Positions 33,295 through 42,491 of a stretch of DNA of 64,000 bases are shown in pieces; the first letter of the stretch is position 1; the number at the start of each line of letters is the position of its first letter. The notes below the pieces were generated by a model, which had not been told where the DNA came from, did no database searches, and saw only the letters and a list, made by a program, of their open reading frames with translations. Position numbers and translations under genes: made by a program. The stretch is taken from NCBI RefSeq assembly GCF_002291145.1, contig NZ_NTGE01000096.1:46257-110256 (forward strand), written 5' to 3'. This stretch comes from Streptomyces sp. SA15. GTDB taxonomy: Bacteria > Actinomycetota > Actinomycetes > Streptomycetales > Streptomycetaceae.

Positions 33295-34872
33295 TCAGCC
33301 GCGGAAGCCGATCAGCCCGTGCAGGGTCGAGCCACGCGACGACGTCGACGCGGCCTTCGAGTTCAGCGGCTCGGGATCGGGCAGCGCCTGGCACACCGCG
33401 TCGGCCTCGCCCACGCCGCGCGGCACCGAGCCGTCGGTGAGGTAGTCCGCCAGATACTTGTCCAGGCAGGTGTTCCCGCTCAGCGAGATGCCGTGGTTCC
33501 CGCCGCCCTGCTCGACCACCAGGCTGGAGCGGGCGAGCAGCCGGTGGACCGTCGCGCCGCCCTCGTACGGGGTGGCCGCGTCACCCGTCGCCTGGAACAG
33601 CAGCACCGGCGGCAGCTTGCCGTTGGCGACGTTCACCGGGTGCAGCGACCGAGTCGGCCAGAACGCGCACGGCGCGTTGTACCAGGCGTTGTTCCAGGTC
33701 ATGAACGGCGCCTTCTCGTACACCGCCCAGTTGTCCTTGCGCCACTGGTTCCAGTCGCCCGGCCAGGAGGCGTCCCGGCACTGCACCGAGGTGTAGATGC
33801 TGTAGCTGTTGTCGCCCGCGGCGTCGACGGCGGCGAAGTTCTCGTACGCCTCGACCAGCGGGTCGGCGTTCTTGTCGTTCACATAGGCGGCGAACGCCTC
33901 GGCCAGGTAGGGCCAGTAGCCGTTGTAGTAGCCGCCGGGGAGGAAGGTGTCCTCCAGCTCGGAGGCGCCCACCTTGCCGCCGGCCGGCTTCTTGGTGAGG
34001 GACGCGCGCATCGCGTACCACTTGGCCTCGATCTTCTCCGGATCGGTGCCCAGCTTGTAGGTGGCGTCGTACTTCGCGATCCACGCCATCAGTGCCCGGT
34101 GGCGGTCGTCGAAGGCGTAGTCCTGGGCGAGGTTGTCGTCGTACCAGACACCGGTCGGGTCGACGACGGAGTCCAGGACCAGGCGCCGCACCCGGTGCGG
34201 GTAGAGCTTGCCGTAGACCGCGCCGAGATAGGTGCCGTACGAGTAACCGAAGTAGTTGATCTGCTGGGCGCCCAGTGCCCCGCGGATCGAGTCCATGTCC
34301 TTCACGGCGCTGATCGTGTTGATGTACGGCAGTACGCTCGCGTACTTCTTGCCGCAGGCGGCGGCGAAGGACTTGGCGCGCGAGAGGTTGGCCTTCTCGA
34401 TCGCGGGGGTGCTCGGTACGGAGTCCGGGCGCTCCGCGTTGAAGTAGCCCGGCTCGCAGTTGAGCGCGGGCTTGCTCGCGCCCACCCCGCGCGGGTCGAA
34501 GCCGATCACGTCGTACTGCGCCGCGACCGCCTTGGGCAGCGAGGACGCGACATATCCGGCGAGCGTCAGACCACTGCCCCCGGGGCCGCCGGGGTTGACC
34601 AGCAGCGGGCCCTGGTACTTGTTCGCGGTGTGGGGGACGCGGGACAGTGCGAGCGTGATCTGCCGCCCGTGCGGGTTCGCGTAGTCGAGCGGCACTTCGA
34701 GGGACGCGCACTGGAGAGTCGGATAGTCGGCGGTGCCGCATTTCTTCCAGGTGAGTTTCGCGGCTCGAGCGGTTTCCACGGTCCGTGGAGCGCTCGCCTC
34801 GGCAGGCAGGGCGGTGACGGTCCCGGCCACGACGACGGCGGCACCGCACAGCGCGGCTGCGCGTTTTCTCAT
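33295..34872 (-). CDS. Secreted alpha/beta hydrolase, tripeptidyl aminopeptidase (Tap/SlpD-like) family
   Basis: The 525-residue protein starts with a Sec-type signal peptide (MRKRAAALCGAAVVVAGTV, cleavage likely after AEA or EASA). The alpha/beta hydrolase core has the oxyanion region NPGGPGGSG, the nucleophile elbow FGYSYGTYLG (Ser211), an aspartate in ATGDAATPYEG and the catalytic His in GGGNHGISLSG. The C-terminal TAP-like domain is typical of S. lividans mycelium-associated tripeptidyl aminopeptidases. It would release short peptides from proteins outside the cell. Cysteines in CGTADYPTLQC and elsewhere may form disulfides. It is monocistronic. Confidence 0.88.
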   Translation of the reverse strand: MRKRAAALCGAAVVVAGTVTALPAEASAPRTVETARAAKLTWKKCGTADYPTLQCASLEVPLDYANPHGRQITLALSRVPHTANKYQGPLLVNPGGPGGSGLTLAGYVASSLPKAVAAQYDVIGFDPRGVGASKPALNCEPGYFNAERPDSVPSTPAIEKANLSRAKSFAAACGKKYASVLPYINTISAVKDMDSIRGALGAQQINYFGYSYGTYLGAVYGKLYPHRVRRLVLDSVVDPTGVWYDDNLAQDYAFDDRHRALMAWIAKYDATYKLGTDPEKIEAKWYAMRASLTKKPAGGKVGASELEDTFLPGGYYNGYWPYLAEAFAAYVNDKNADPLVEAYENFAAVDAAGDNSYSIYTSVQCRDASWPGDWNQWRKDNWAVYEKAPFMTWNNAWYNAPCAFWPTRSLHPVNVANGKLPPVLLFQATGDAATPYEGGATVHRLLARSSLVVEQGGGNHGISLSGNTCLDKYLADYLTDGSVPRGVGEADAVCQALPDPEPLNSKAASTSSRGSTLHGLIGFRG

Positions 34873-35008
34873 GGAGTCCTCCCAGGACGGAGGGGTTGCG
34901 GACCGCGAGGGTCACGGTCCACGCCGCATCGTCCCGGAAAGCACGCTCGGAAGAACGCGTTCTAGCAATACTTGACCCAATTGGGTCGCGGGATGCGCTC
35001 GAATGATC

Positions 35009-36046
35009 TCAGATAAGCGTAAGTTGGGTCGGTTCGGTCAGATCCGGATCAGCCGGCTCCGGCTCCCGGATGCGCCGCGGCATCCCCCCGTGGGCGGGTC
35101 CGATGCCGTACTCCTGGGCGAGCTCGTGGACCTGACGGGTGATCCGGCGCTGGTACCACTTCGGGGCGTAGGCGCCGGCCGCGTACAGCCGCTCGTAGCG
35201 GCGCACCAGATGCGGGTGCTCCCGGGTCAGCCAGGCCATGAACCACTCGCGGGCCCCGGGGCGCAGATGCAGCACCAGAGGCGTGACCGACGTGGCCCCG
35301 GAGGCGGCGATGGCCCGTACGGTGTCCCGCAGTTGGGCCGGATGGTCGCTGAGGAACGGGATGACCGGCGCCATCAGGACACCGCACCCGATGCCGTGCT
35401 CACCGAGGGTCCGCACGACCTCCAGGCGCCGCTCCGGCGCCGGCGTGCCCGGCTCGACGGTGCGCCACAGGTCGGAGTCGGTGAAGCCGACCGAGACCGA
35501 GATGCCGACGTCCGTCACCTCCGCCGCCTGCGTCAGCAGGTCGAGGTCGCGCAGGATCAGCGTGCCCTTCGTCAGGATCGAGAAGGGGTTGGCGTGGTCG
35601 CGCAGGGCGGAGAGGATGCCCGGCATCAGGCGGTAGCGGCCCTCGGCGCGCTGGTAGCAGTCGACGTTCGTGCCCATCGCTATGTGCTCGCCCTGCCAGC
35701 GGCGCGAGCCGAGCTGGCGGCGCAGCAGCTCCGGGGCGTTCACCTTGACCACGATCTGGGAGTCGAAGTCCAGGCCCGTGTCGAGGTCCAGGTAGCTGTG
35801 CGTCTTGCGGGCGAAGCAGTACACGCACGCGTGCGAGCAGCCCCGATAGGGGTTGACCGTCCATTCGAACGGCATGCGCGAGGCACCCGGCACCCGGTTG
35901 ATGATCGAGCGGGCCCGCACCTCATGGAAGGTGATTCCGCGGAACTCGGGCGTGTCGAAGGTACGGGTGGTCACCGCGTCCGCGCCGAACAGCGCGGCGT
36001 CGGCCCGGCTGTGTTCGCCGGACTCTGTGAGGTTCTCCCAGCGCAT
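35009..36046 (-). CDS. Radical SAM protein, Rv2578c / spore-photoproduct-lyase-like family
   Basis: The 345-residue protein has the [4Fe-4S] cluster motif in NPYRGCSHACVYCFAR (Cys-x3-Cys-x2-Cys), which binds S-adenosylmethionine and starts radical chemistry. It reads like the actinobacterial Rv2578c family, often annotated as related to spore photoproduct lyase or to intein-bearing relatives; the substrate is not established to my knowledge. The ATG at 36046 has a strong GAGGAGGG 4 nt upstream, which decides the start. It is divergent from the SRPBCC gene. Confidence 0.85.
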   Translation of the reverse strand: MRWENLTESGEHSRADAALFGADAVTTRTFDTPEFRGITFHEVRARSIINRVPGASRMPFEWTVNPYRGCSHACVYCFARKTHSYLDLDTGLDFDSQIVVKVNAPELLRRQLGSRRWQGEHIAMGTNVDCYQRAEGRYRLMPGILSALRDHANPFSILTKGTLILRDLDLLTQAAEVTDVGISVSVGFTDSDLWRTVEPGTPAPERRLEVVRTLGEHGIGCGVLMAPVIPFLSDHPAQLRDTVRAIAASGATSVTPLVLHLRPGAREWFMAWLTREHPHLVRRYERLYAAGAYAPKWYQRRITRQVHELAQEYGIGPAHGGMPRRIREPEPADPDLTEPTQLTLI

Positions 36047-36216
36047 GAGCCCTCCTCGGTTGCACTGCGCCACAGAATAGAACACATGTTCCCTTGATCG
36101 TGCGACCCGTATGTTCGATCACTGTGCGATCGCTTCCGGCCCCCCGATTTGGGCGGCCGGGGAGCGGGGTGGTTGGCTTGCCCCAAGCCCGAGAACTCAG
36201 GTCCTGGAGGAAGTCA

Positions 36217-36660
36217 ATGGCGCAGGTCGAGGCCACTACGGAGCGGATCGTCGCGGCGGACGCGGAGAAGGTGTTCGACGCCCTCGCCGACTACACCGGC
36301 ACGCGCGCGAACCTGTTGACGGAGCACTTCAGCGAGTACGAGGTGCGCGGGGGCGGCGACGGCGAGGGCACCCTCGTCCACTGGAAGCTCCAGGCCACCA
36401 GCAAGCGCATCCGCGACTGCCTCCTGGAGGTCAGCGAGCCCACCGACGGCGAGCTCGTCGAGAAGGACCGCAACTCCTCGATGGTCACCACCTGGCGGGT
36501 CACCCCGGCCGGCGAGGGCAAGTCCCGGGTCGTCGTCACCACCACCTGGCAGGGCGCCGGCGGCATCGGCGGCTTCTTCGAGAAGACCTTCGCGCCCAAG
36601 GGCCTGGGGCGGATCTACGACTCCGTGCTCGGCAAGCTGGCCACCGAGGTCGAGAAGTAG
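36217..36660 (+). CDS. SRPBCC (polyketide cyclase/START-like) protein
   Basis: The 147-residue protein fits the helix-grip fold: VEATTERIVAADAEKVFDAL at the start, a run of beta strands (TLVHWKLQATSKRIRDCLLE, RVVVTTTWQGAGG) and a long C-terminal helix. Members bind hydrophobic ligands or act as cyclases. No biosynthetic genes are nearby, so a lipid- or stress-related binding role is only a guess. GGAGG lies 6 nt ahead of the ATG. Confidence 0.8.
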   Translation: MAQVEATTERIVAADAEKVFDALADYTGTRANLLTEHFSEYEVRGGGDGEGTLVHWKLQATSKRIRDCLLEVSEPTDGELVEKDRNSSMVTTWRVTPAGEGKSRVVVTTTWQGAGGIGGFFEKTFAPKGLGRIYDSVLGKLATEVEK

Positions 36661-36741
36661 CCCAACCGGCCACCCTTCACCGTGTGTTGGCCCCCTCACC
36701 GGTTCGAGTGGATCTCCTCGCCGCCCGTCGGTACGCCGTAA

Positions 36742-36800
36742 CTCGTCGCGCTTGCGCACAGTTGCCGCTTTACGCGGGAATTGTGCGGCAGCGCGACGAG
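36742..36800. promoter_or_regulatory. Long inverted repeat overlapping the MFS gene ribosome binding site
   Basis: Arms of 19 nt at 36742-36760 and 36782-36800 match at 17 of 19 positions (CTCGTCGCGCTTGCGCACA against the complement of the right arm), with a 21-nt centre. The right arm ends in GACGAG, whose last bases begin the GAGGGGAG Shine-Dalgarno sequence, 12 nt before the GTG start. Confidence 0.65.
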
Positions 36801-36811
36801 GGGAGCGATAC

Positions 36812-39214
36812 GTGGGCGGCATCACTCTGGTACAGGACGAACCGGCCACGGCATCCCCGCAGAGCCCCGCACCGCCGCCGGAGGCGAGCGCCGAACTCAG
36901 CCCGCGCCGGGTGCGATTGGTCTTCTTCGCACTGATGCTCGCGCTGCTGCTGGCGGCGCTGGAGCAGATGATCGTCGCCACCGCGCTGCCGAAGATCGTC
37001 GGTGAGCTGCACGGCCTGGACAAGATGTCCTGGGCGATCACCGCCTACCTCCTCACGGCCACGGTCGGACTGCCGATCTACGGCAAGCTGGGCGACCTCT
37101 ACGGCCGCAAGGGCGTCTTCCAGTTCGCGATCGTCGTCTTCGTCGTCGGATCCGCCCTCGCGGGCCGGGCCGAGACCATGGACCAGCTGATCGCCTACCG
37201 CGCGGTGCAGGGCGTCGGCGCGGGCGGCCTGATGATCGGCGTGCAGGCGATCATCGCGGACATCGTGCCGCCCCGGGAGCGCGGCCGGTTCATGGGCCTC
37301 ATCGGCGCCGCGTTCGGCCTCGCGTCGGTCGCCGGGCCCCTGCTCGGCGGCTACTTCACCGACCACCTGTCCTGGCGGTGGTGCTTCTACATCAACGTGC
37401 CCTTCGGCCTGATCACCCTGGCCGTCGTCGCCGTCGTACTGAAGCTGCCGAAGCCGACGGCGAAGCCTCGGCTCGACGTCCTCGGTGCGCTGCTGCTCGC
37501 CGCCGCCTCCACCTGCCTGGTGCTGGTGACCAGTTGGGGCGGCACCGAGTACGCCTGGGACTCGCGCGTCGTCCTGGGCCTCGGCGCGGGCGCGATGGCG
37601 GCCACCGTCCTGTTCCTCGTCGCGGAGCACTTCGCCGCCGAACCCCTCATCCCGCTGCGGCTGTTCAGGGACTCCGTCTTCAACGTCACCGGCCTGGTGG
37701 GCCTTGTGATCGGTGTCGCCCTGTTCGGCGCCGCCAGCTATCTGCCGACCTTCCTGCAGATGGTCGACGGGGCGTCCGCCACCGAGTCGGGCCTGCTGAT
37801 GCTGCCGATGATGGCCGGCATCGTCGGCGCCTCGATCATCTCGGGCCAACTCATCAGCCACACCGGGCGCTACAAGATCCATCCGATCCTCGGCAGCCTC
37901 CTCGCCGTGGCCGGCATGTGGCTGCTGTCCCGCCTCGACGCCGACACGCCCCGACTGCACTACAGCATCTGGATGGCCGTCCTCGGCACGGGCATCGGCA
38001 TGGTGATGCCGGTCCTCATCCTGGCCGTGCAGAACTCCGTGCGCCCCGCCGACCTCGGCACCGCCACCAGCGCCAACAACTACTTCCGGCAGATCGGCGG
38101 CAGCGTCGGAGCCGCGATCTTCGGCACCCTCTTCGCCGACCGGCTCGCCGACGCCCTGCACGAACGCCTCCCCCCGCGCGCGGGCGCACAGCTTCCCGAC
38201 CCCGAGTCCATCACCCCGCAGCTCGTCCACGCGCTGCCCCCGGCGGTCCGTGACGGCTACATCCGGGCGTACGCCGACGCCATGCCGAGGATCTTCCTCT
38301 ACCTCGTGCCGGTCCTCGTCCTCGGCCTGCTCATCGCTTTCTTCCTCAAGGAGAAACCCCTGGTGAACGCCGCAGGGTCGGACAACGCGCCCCCCGCCGA
38401 GCCGGAGGCCGCGCAGATGAACGCCCCCCTTCCACAGGCCCGTTCGTCGTACGCCACCGCAATCCCCGTCTGCGGCACGGTGCTGCACCCCGACGGGACC
38501 GTCGTACCCCGCGCGGCGCTCACCCTGATCGACGTCACCGGCCAGCAGGTCGGGCGGGGTGCGAGCGGCGAGGACGGGCGGTACGCGCTGGCCACGCCGG
38601 GCTCGGGGGCGTACGTCCTGATCGCCGCGGCGGGCGGCCACCAGCCGCAGGCGGTCTCCGTGACCGCCGGGGAGCGGCCCGTCGAGCTGGACGTCGTCCT
38701 CGGGGGCGCCGGCCGCCTCGCCGGGACCGTGCGCACCCCGGATGGCACCCCGGTGCGCGACGCCACCGTCACGCTCACCAACGCGCACGGCGAGGTCGTG
38801 GCCACCACCCGCACCGGCCCCGAGGGCGGCTACGTCATCACCGAGCTGGTGGCCGGCGAGTACACCCTCGCCGTCGGCGCGCACGCGTTCCGCCCGGCCG
38901 CGCTGCCCGTGACCGTGCAGGCCTCCCGGGAGACCCGCCAGGACGTCGAACTCGCGGGCGGCGCCTTGCTGGGCGGCACCGTGCGGGCGGGCGGCGGACG
39001 GCCGGTCGAGGACGCGCGCGTGACCCTGCTGGACGTGGCGGGCAACGTCGTGGACACCCTGACCACCGGCCCGGACGGAACCTTCCGGTTCGTCGACCTG
39101 GCCTCCGGCGAGTACACGGTCATCGCCGTCGGCTATCCGCCGGTCGCCACCATGCTGCAGGTGGCGGGCGGGGGACGCACGGAACGGGACCTCCAACTGG
39201 GACACGAGGACTGA
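36812..39214 (+). CDS. DHA2-type MFS efflux transporter fused to carboxypeptidase-regulatory-like domains
   Basis: Residues 35-530 form a 14-helix drug:H+ antiporter. The hydrophobic start ALMLALLLAALEQMIVATAL carries the usual DHA2 helix 1, followed by GKLGDLYGRKGVFQ (motif A) and VAGPLLGGYFTDHLSWRW (motif C region). Residues 550-800 are soluble and hold three repeats of about 80 residues, each with the GxVxxxDGxPVxxAxVTL...GxYxxxxLxxGxYTL pattern of CarboxypepD_reg/CNA-B-like beta sandwiches. The transporter part probably exports a hydrophobic compound; the repeats could face the cytoplasm or exterior. The GTG at 36812 follows GAGGGGAGCG. No regulator gene is adjacent. Confidence 0.88.
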   Translation: MGGITLVQDEPATASPQSPAPPPEASAELSPRRVRLVFFALMLALLLAALEQMIVATALPKIVGELHGLDKMSWAITAYLLTATVGLPIYGKLGDLYGRKGVFQFAIVVFVVGSALAGRAETMDQLIAYRAVQGVGAGGLMIGVQAIIADIVPPRERGRFMGLIGAAFGLASVAGPLLGGYFTDHLSWRWCFYINVPFGLITLAVVAVVLKLPKPTAKPRLDVLGALLLAAASTCLVLVTSWGGTEYAWDSRVVLGLGAGAMAATVLFLVAEHFAAEPLIPLRLFRDSVFNVTGLVGLVIGVALFGAASYLPTFLQMVDGASATESGLLMLPMMAGIVGASIISGQLISHTGRYKIHPILGSLLAVAGMWLLSRLDADTPRLHYSIWMAVLGTGIGMVMPVLILAVQNSVRPADLGTATSANNYFRQIGGSVGAAIFGTLFADRLADALHERLPPRAGAQLPDPESITPQLVHALPPAVRDGYIRAYADAMPRIFLYLVPVLVLGLLIAFFLKEKPLVNAAGSDNAPPAEPEAAQMNAPLPQARSSYATAIPVCGTVLHPDGTVVPRAALTLIDVTGQQVGRGASGEDGRYALATPGSGAYVLIAAAGGHQPQAVSVTAGERPVELDVVLGGAGRLAGTVRTPDGTPVRDATVTLTNAHGEVVATTRTGPEGGYVITELVAGEYTLAVGAHAFRPAALPVTVQASRETRQDVELAGGALLGGTVRAGGGRPVEDARVTLLDVAGNVVDTLTTGPDGTFRFVDLASGEYTVIAVGYPPVATMLQVAGGGRTERDLQLGHED

Positions 39215-39217
39215 GAC

Positions 39218-39424
39218 GATCCGGCGGGCCCGGCCTACGAGGGTGAGCGTTCCCGCCGTACGAGCGTCAGCGGGCCCGGCCTACGAGGGTGAGCGTTCCC
39301 GCCGTACGAGCGTCAGCGGGCCCGGCCTACAAGCGTCAGCGTCCCCGCCCTACGAGTGTCAGTGTCCCCGCGCTACGAGGGCCGGCGTCCCCGCGCTACC
39401 AAGTCCGGCGCGCCGACCCATGAG
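39218..39424. repeat. Minisatellite of about nine 23-bp units ending in TACGAG
   Basis: Units at 39242-39264, 39265-39287, 39288-39310, 39311-39333, 39334-39356 and 39357-39379 are each exactly 23 bp and end TACGAG (one TACAAG). Two alternating unit types give a 46-bp higher period (39225, 39271, 39317). Flanking units at both ends are degenerate. 23 bp is not a multiple of three, so it is not coding repeat. Confidence 0.85.
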
Positions 39425-39466
39425 TCCCGGCGTCCGCGCGCGACGAGTTTTGCCCGCGAGGGGTGC

Positions 39467-39590
39467 AGGGGACGCAGTCCCCGCCGGGGTTCAGGGGCGG
39501 AGCCCCGGCGGGGTGCAGGGGCGGAGCCCCGCGGGGGTCGAGGGGGCGGAGCCCCCTGGCGGGGTCGAAGGGGCGGAGCCCCTGGGGATG
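39467..39590. repeat. Array of four GGGGCGGAGCCCC palindromes (REP-like)
   Basis: Exact copies lie at 39494, 39518, 39543 and 39570, spaced 24-27 bp, each with arms GGGGC/GCCCC around GGA. A related GGGGACGCAGTCCCC precedes them. Together with the 23-bp repeats they fill most of the 613-bp gap between the transporter and phosphatase genes, where I see no gene. Confidence 0.8.
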
Positions 39591-39827
39591 GGAAGGGTAG
39601 GGGCGGCGGGGGCGAGAAACCGCCCACGGGCACCCGCGCCCCGGCCCACACGCCCCCGCGCCCAGCCGCGAGCACGAGCTCCGGCGCGCGCCGCGTGTGA
39701 GTTCGTGCGCCGGTGCGATCCCCCTGAAAGCAATTCCCCCGTTGCCGCACATCGTGACCGACGGGCGCCGTACGGTGGTGGCGGCGGCACAGATCTTGCG
39801 GAGCCGTGGGGAGAGAGGGCCTGGGCC

Positions 39828-42309
39828 ATGGACCGTGGCACCGAGAGGGACGCACCTCCCAGCCGCGGAGCTGGGGACGGCGCGGCGGGACACACCGCCG
39901 TCGGCCGTATCCCGCTGGCCGTGGTCGTGGTGGACCGTGACGGCCTGGTGTCCCACTGGAGCACAGGTGCGCGACGCCTGTTCGGTGCCGCCAAGGAGGA
40001 GGCGATCGGACGGCAGGCGGTCGATCTGCTGCCCGTCTCCGGAGCGCTGCCCGAGGAGGACACCGCGCCCTACGGGGCGGACGCGGCGTACGACGGCCTC
40101 GGACCCGATCTCGAGTCGTCCCTCGACGGAGGGCTGTCCTACCCGGCCGCGGGCCGCGCCCGCCTCACCGTACCCGGGAGCGACCGGGTCGACGTCCTGT
40201 GGTGGGCCTACCCTCTGGTGGGCCCCGGTCGGCAGCGGCTGCTGGTGCTGGCCGCCGACGCGGGCGGGCTGCGGCCGGACTACGCCGAAGAGGGCGCCGA
40301 GAACGTGGCGTTCGAGCGGATCGCACCCGGTTTCGCGCTGCACACCGACTTCCCCGGCGCCGACGAACTCGCCCGCCGGCTCCCCGAGATCCTGCCCAGC
40401 ATGAGCGTCGACGAAGGCGCCCGCATCGTCGCGCAGATCCTCGAACTGGGCTACCCGGTCCTGGAGTTCAGCCAGAACGACCGAGTGCCCGTCACCCCCG
40501 ACTGGGGCGTGCCCCGGCGCGCCGAGCGCAGGGCCCGCCGGGAACGGGCGGCGCTCGCGGTCGCGGCCGGTCAGCCCCTGCCGGAAGACCTCGCCGACGA
40601 GGGCGAGGACCTCGAGTACGCCGCCGTCCGCGAACGCCTGGAGTTCCTCAACGAGGTCAGCGGCCGCATCGGCACCTCCCTCGACCTGTCCCGGACGATC
40701 GTCGAGGTCAGCAAGGCCGTCGTGCCCCGCTTCACCGATGTCGCCGGCACCTATCTGCGCGAACAGGTCGTCGCCGGTGAGGGCTTCCCGGAGGGCGTGC
40801 CGGACACGACCACCATGTGGCACCGGGTCGCCGTCGAGCACACCGACGAACCCGGCCGCTGGGACGACGTCGTACCGGTCGGCGAAGCGATGCCGTTCCC
40901 GGCGCACACGCCGTTCTTCCAGTGCATGACCAGCGGCGAACCCGTCCTCGTGCCGCGTATCAGCGAGCAGATGGGTCACGCCATCGCCTCGCAGTTCGAG
41001 AAGCGGGACATCCGGCCCCTCATCACGGGCCGCTCCATGCTCGTCGTACCGCTCAAGGCACGCAATGTCGTCCTCGGCTTCATGATCCTGCTGCGGCACC
41101 CGGAGCGCGTCGAGTTCAACGACATGGACCGGGTCACCGGCGCCGAACTCGCCGCCCGCGCGGGCCTCGTGCTCGACAACGCGCGCATGTACACCTACCA
41201 GGAGAGCGTCGCCGAGACCCTCCAGGACAGCATGCTGCCGCACATCCCGCCGCGCATGGCGGGCTGCGACATCGCCACCCGCTATCTGCCCGGCACGCTC
41301 CTCGGGCGTGTGGGCGGCGACTGGTTCGACTCGGTGAAACTGCCCGGCGCCCGCACGGCCCTGGTCGTGGGCGACGTCATGGGTCACGGCCTCAACTCCG
41401 TCGCGATGATGGGCCAGTTGCGTACGGCCGTACAGACCATGGCCGCCCTCGACCTGCCGCCCGCCCAGCTGCTGCGCCACCTCGACGACCTCGCCCAGCG
41501 CCTCGGCGACACCTACCTAGCGACCTGTCTGTACGCCGTCTACGACCCGATCGCGAGCGAGCTCCACCTCGCCAACGCCGGTCACATCCCGCCCGTCCTG
41601 GTCCGCGCCCGGGACGGCCGCAGCGAGCTGCTCGACCTGCCGACGGGCGCGCCCATCGGCGTCGGCGGGGTGCCCTTCGAGGCGGTACGCGTGCGCGTGG
41701 AGCCCGGCGACCGGCTCGTCATGCACCGACGGACTGGTGGAGGTGCGCGGCGAGGACATCGGCGTAGGGCTCGCCACGCTGTGCGAGTCCGCCGCGCACC
41801 CGGCCGCGTCCATGGACGACGCCTGCGACACGATCATCCGCGCCCTCGCGGTGACATTTTCCAAAGCGGGCCGCGGCGGCCGCAAGGACGACGTGGCCCT
41901 GCTGATGGCCCGACTGGGCGGCATCGAGCCGGACGACGTGGCCGAATGGCGGCTCCGCCTCGATCCCGGGGAGGTCGGCCGGGCCCGCGCGGTGGTCCGC
42001 GAGCAGCTCCACGACTGGGGGCTGGCGAAGCTGGCGTACACCGCCGAGCTGCTGGTCAGCGAGCTCGTCACCAATGCCGTACGGCACTCCCACAGCCGCC
42101 CCGTCGACCTGCGCCTGGTGCGCGGCGACACCCTGCTGTGCGAGGTGGACGACGACGACCACGACCTGCCGACGCTGTTGAACGCCCGCTCCAGCGACGA
42201 GTCCGGGCGCGGCCTGCGCGTGGTCAGCACCCTCGCGCGCGAGTGGGGCACCAGCCGGACGAAGGCCGGCAAGACCGTCTGGTTCGAGCTGACGCTCCCA
42301 CGGCGCTGA
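39828..42309 (+). pseudogene. Frameshifted PAS-GAF-SpoIIE phosphatase with C-terminal kinase-like ATPase
   Basis: The reading starts at ATG 39828 with a PAS-like region (VVVVDRDGLVSHWSTGARRL), then a GAF domain (about residues 280-450) and a PP2C/SpoIIE domain with RVGGDWFDSVKL and VVGDVMGHGLNSVAM. At 41723/41724 the expected codon for Tyr in RLVMYTDGLVE has lost two bases (ATG CACC), which throws the frame. The rest continues in the +1-related frame to 42309: RKDDVALLMARL of the phosphatase, then a HATPase_c anti-sigma domain with ELVTNAVRHS and GRGLRVVSTLA. Such proteins control anti-sigma/anti-anti-sigma switches. Everything else is intact, so this is either a recent mutation or a sequence error. 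Confidence 0.85.
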
Positions 42310-42491
42310 CAGACCCCGTGGCGGCACAGCGCGCAGGAGGCGCACAAGGTGCGCGGGATGCACTACGGCGTACCTGCGTCGAACGCGCAGTGAAGGAATG
42401 CGCCGGGCGCTTGTCGCCGTGACCGGGGCGCGATACACCGTACTGGCCCGTCACTTGCGGCGGGCGGCCGTCGCACCCTGGGGAGTTGGTC

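Noticed and set aside
36770..39205. An 811-codon open frame antisense to the MFS-fusion gene
   Set aside because: Shadow rich in Gly, Arg, Asp and His with no membrane segments, while the plus strand encodes an obvious transporter.
39218..39424. The regular 23-bp repeats as a CRISPR array
   Set aside because: Units are directly adjacent without unique spacers, and no cas gene is present.
39243..39827. Upstream in-frame extension of the phosphatase gene by about 195 codons
   Set aside because: It runs through the 23-bp and REP repeats and encodes low-complexity sequence; homologous sequence starts at 39828.
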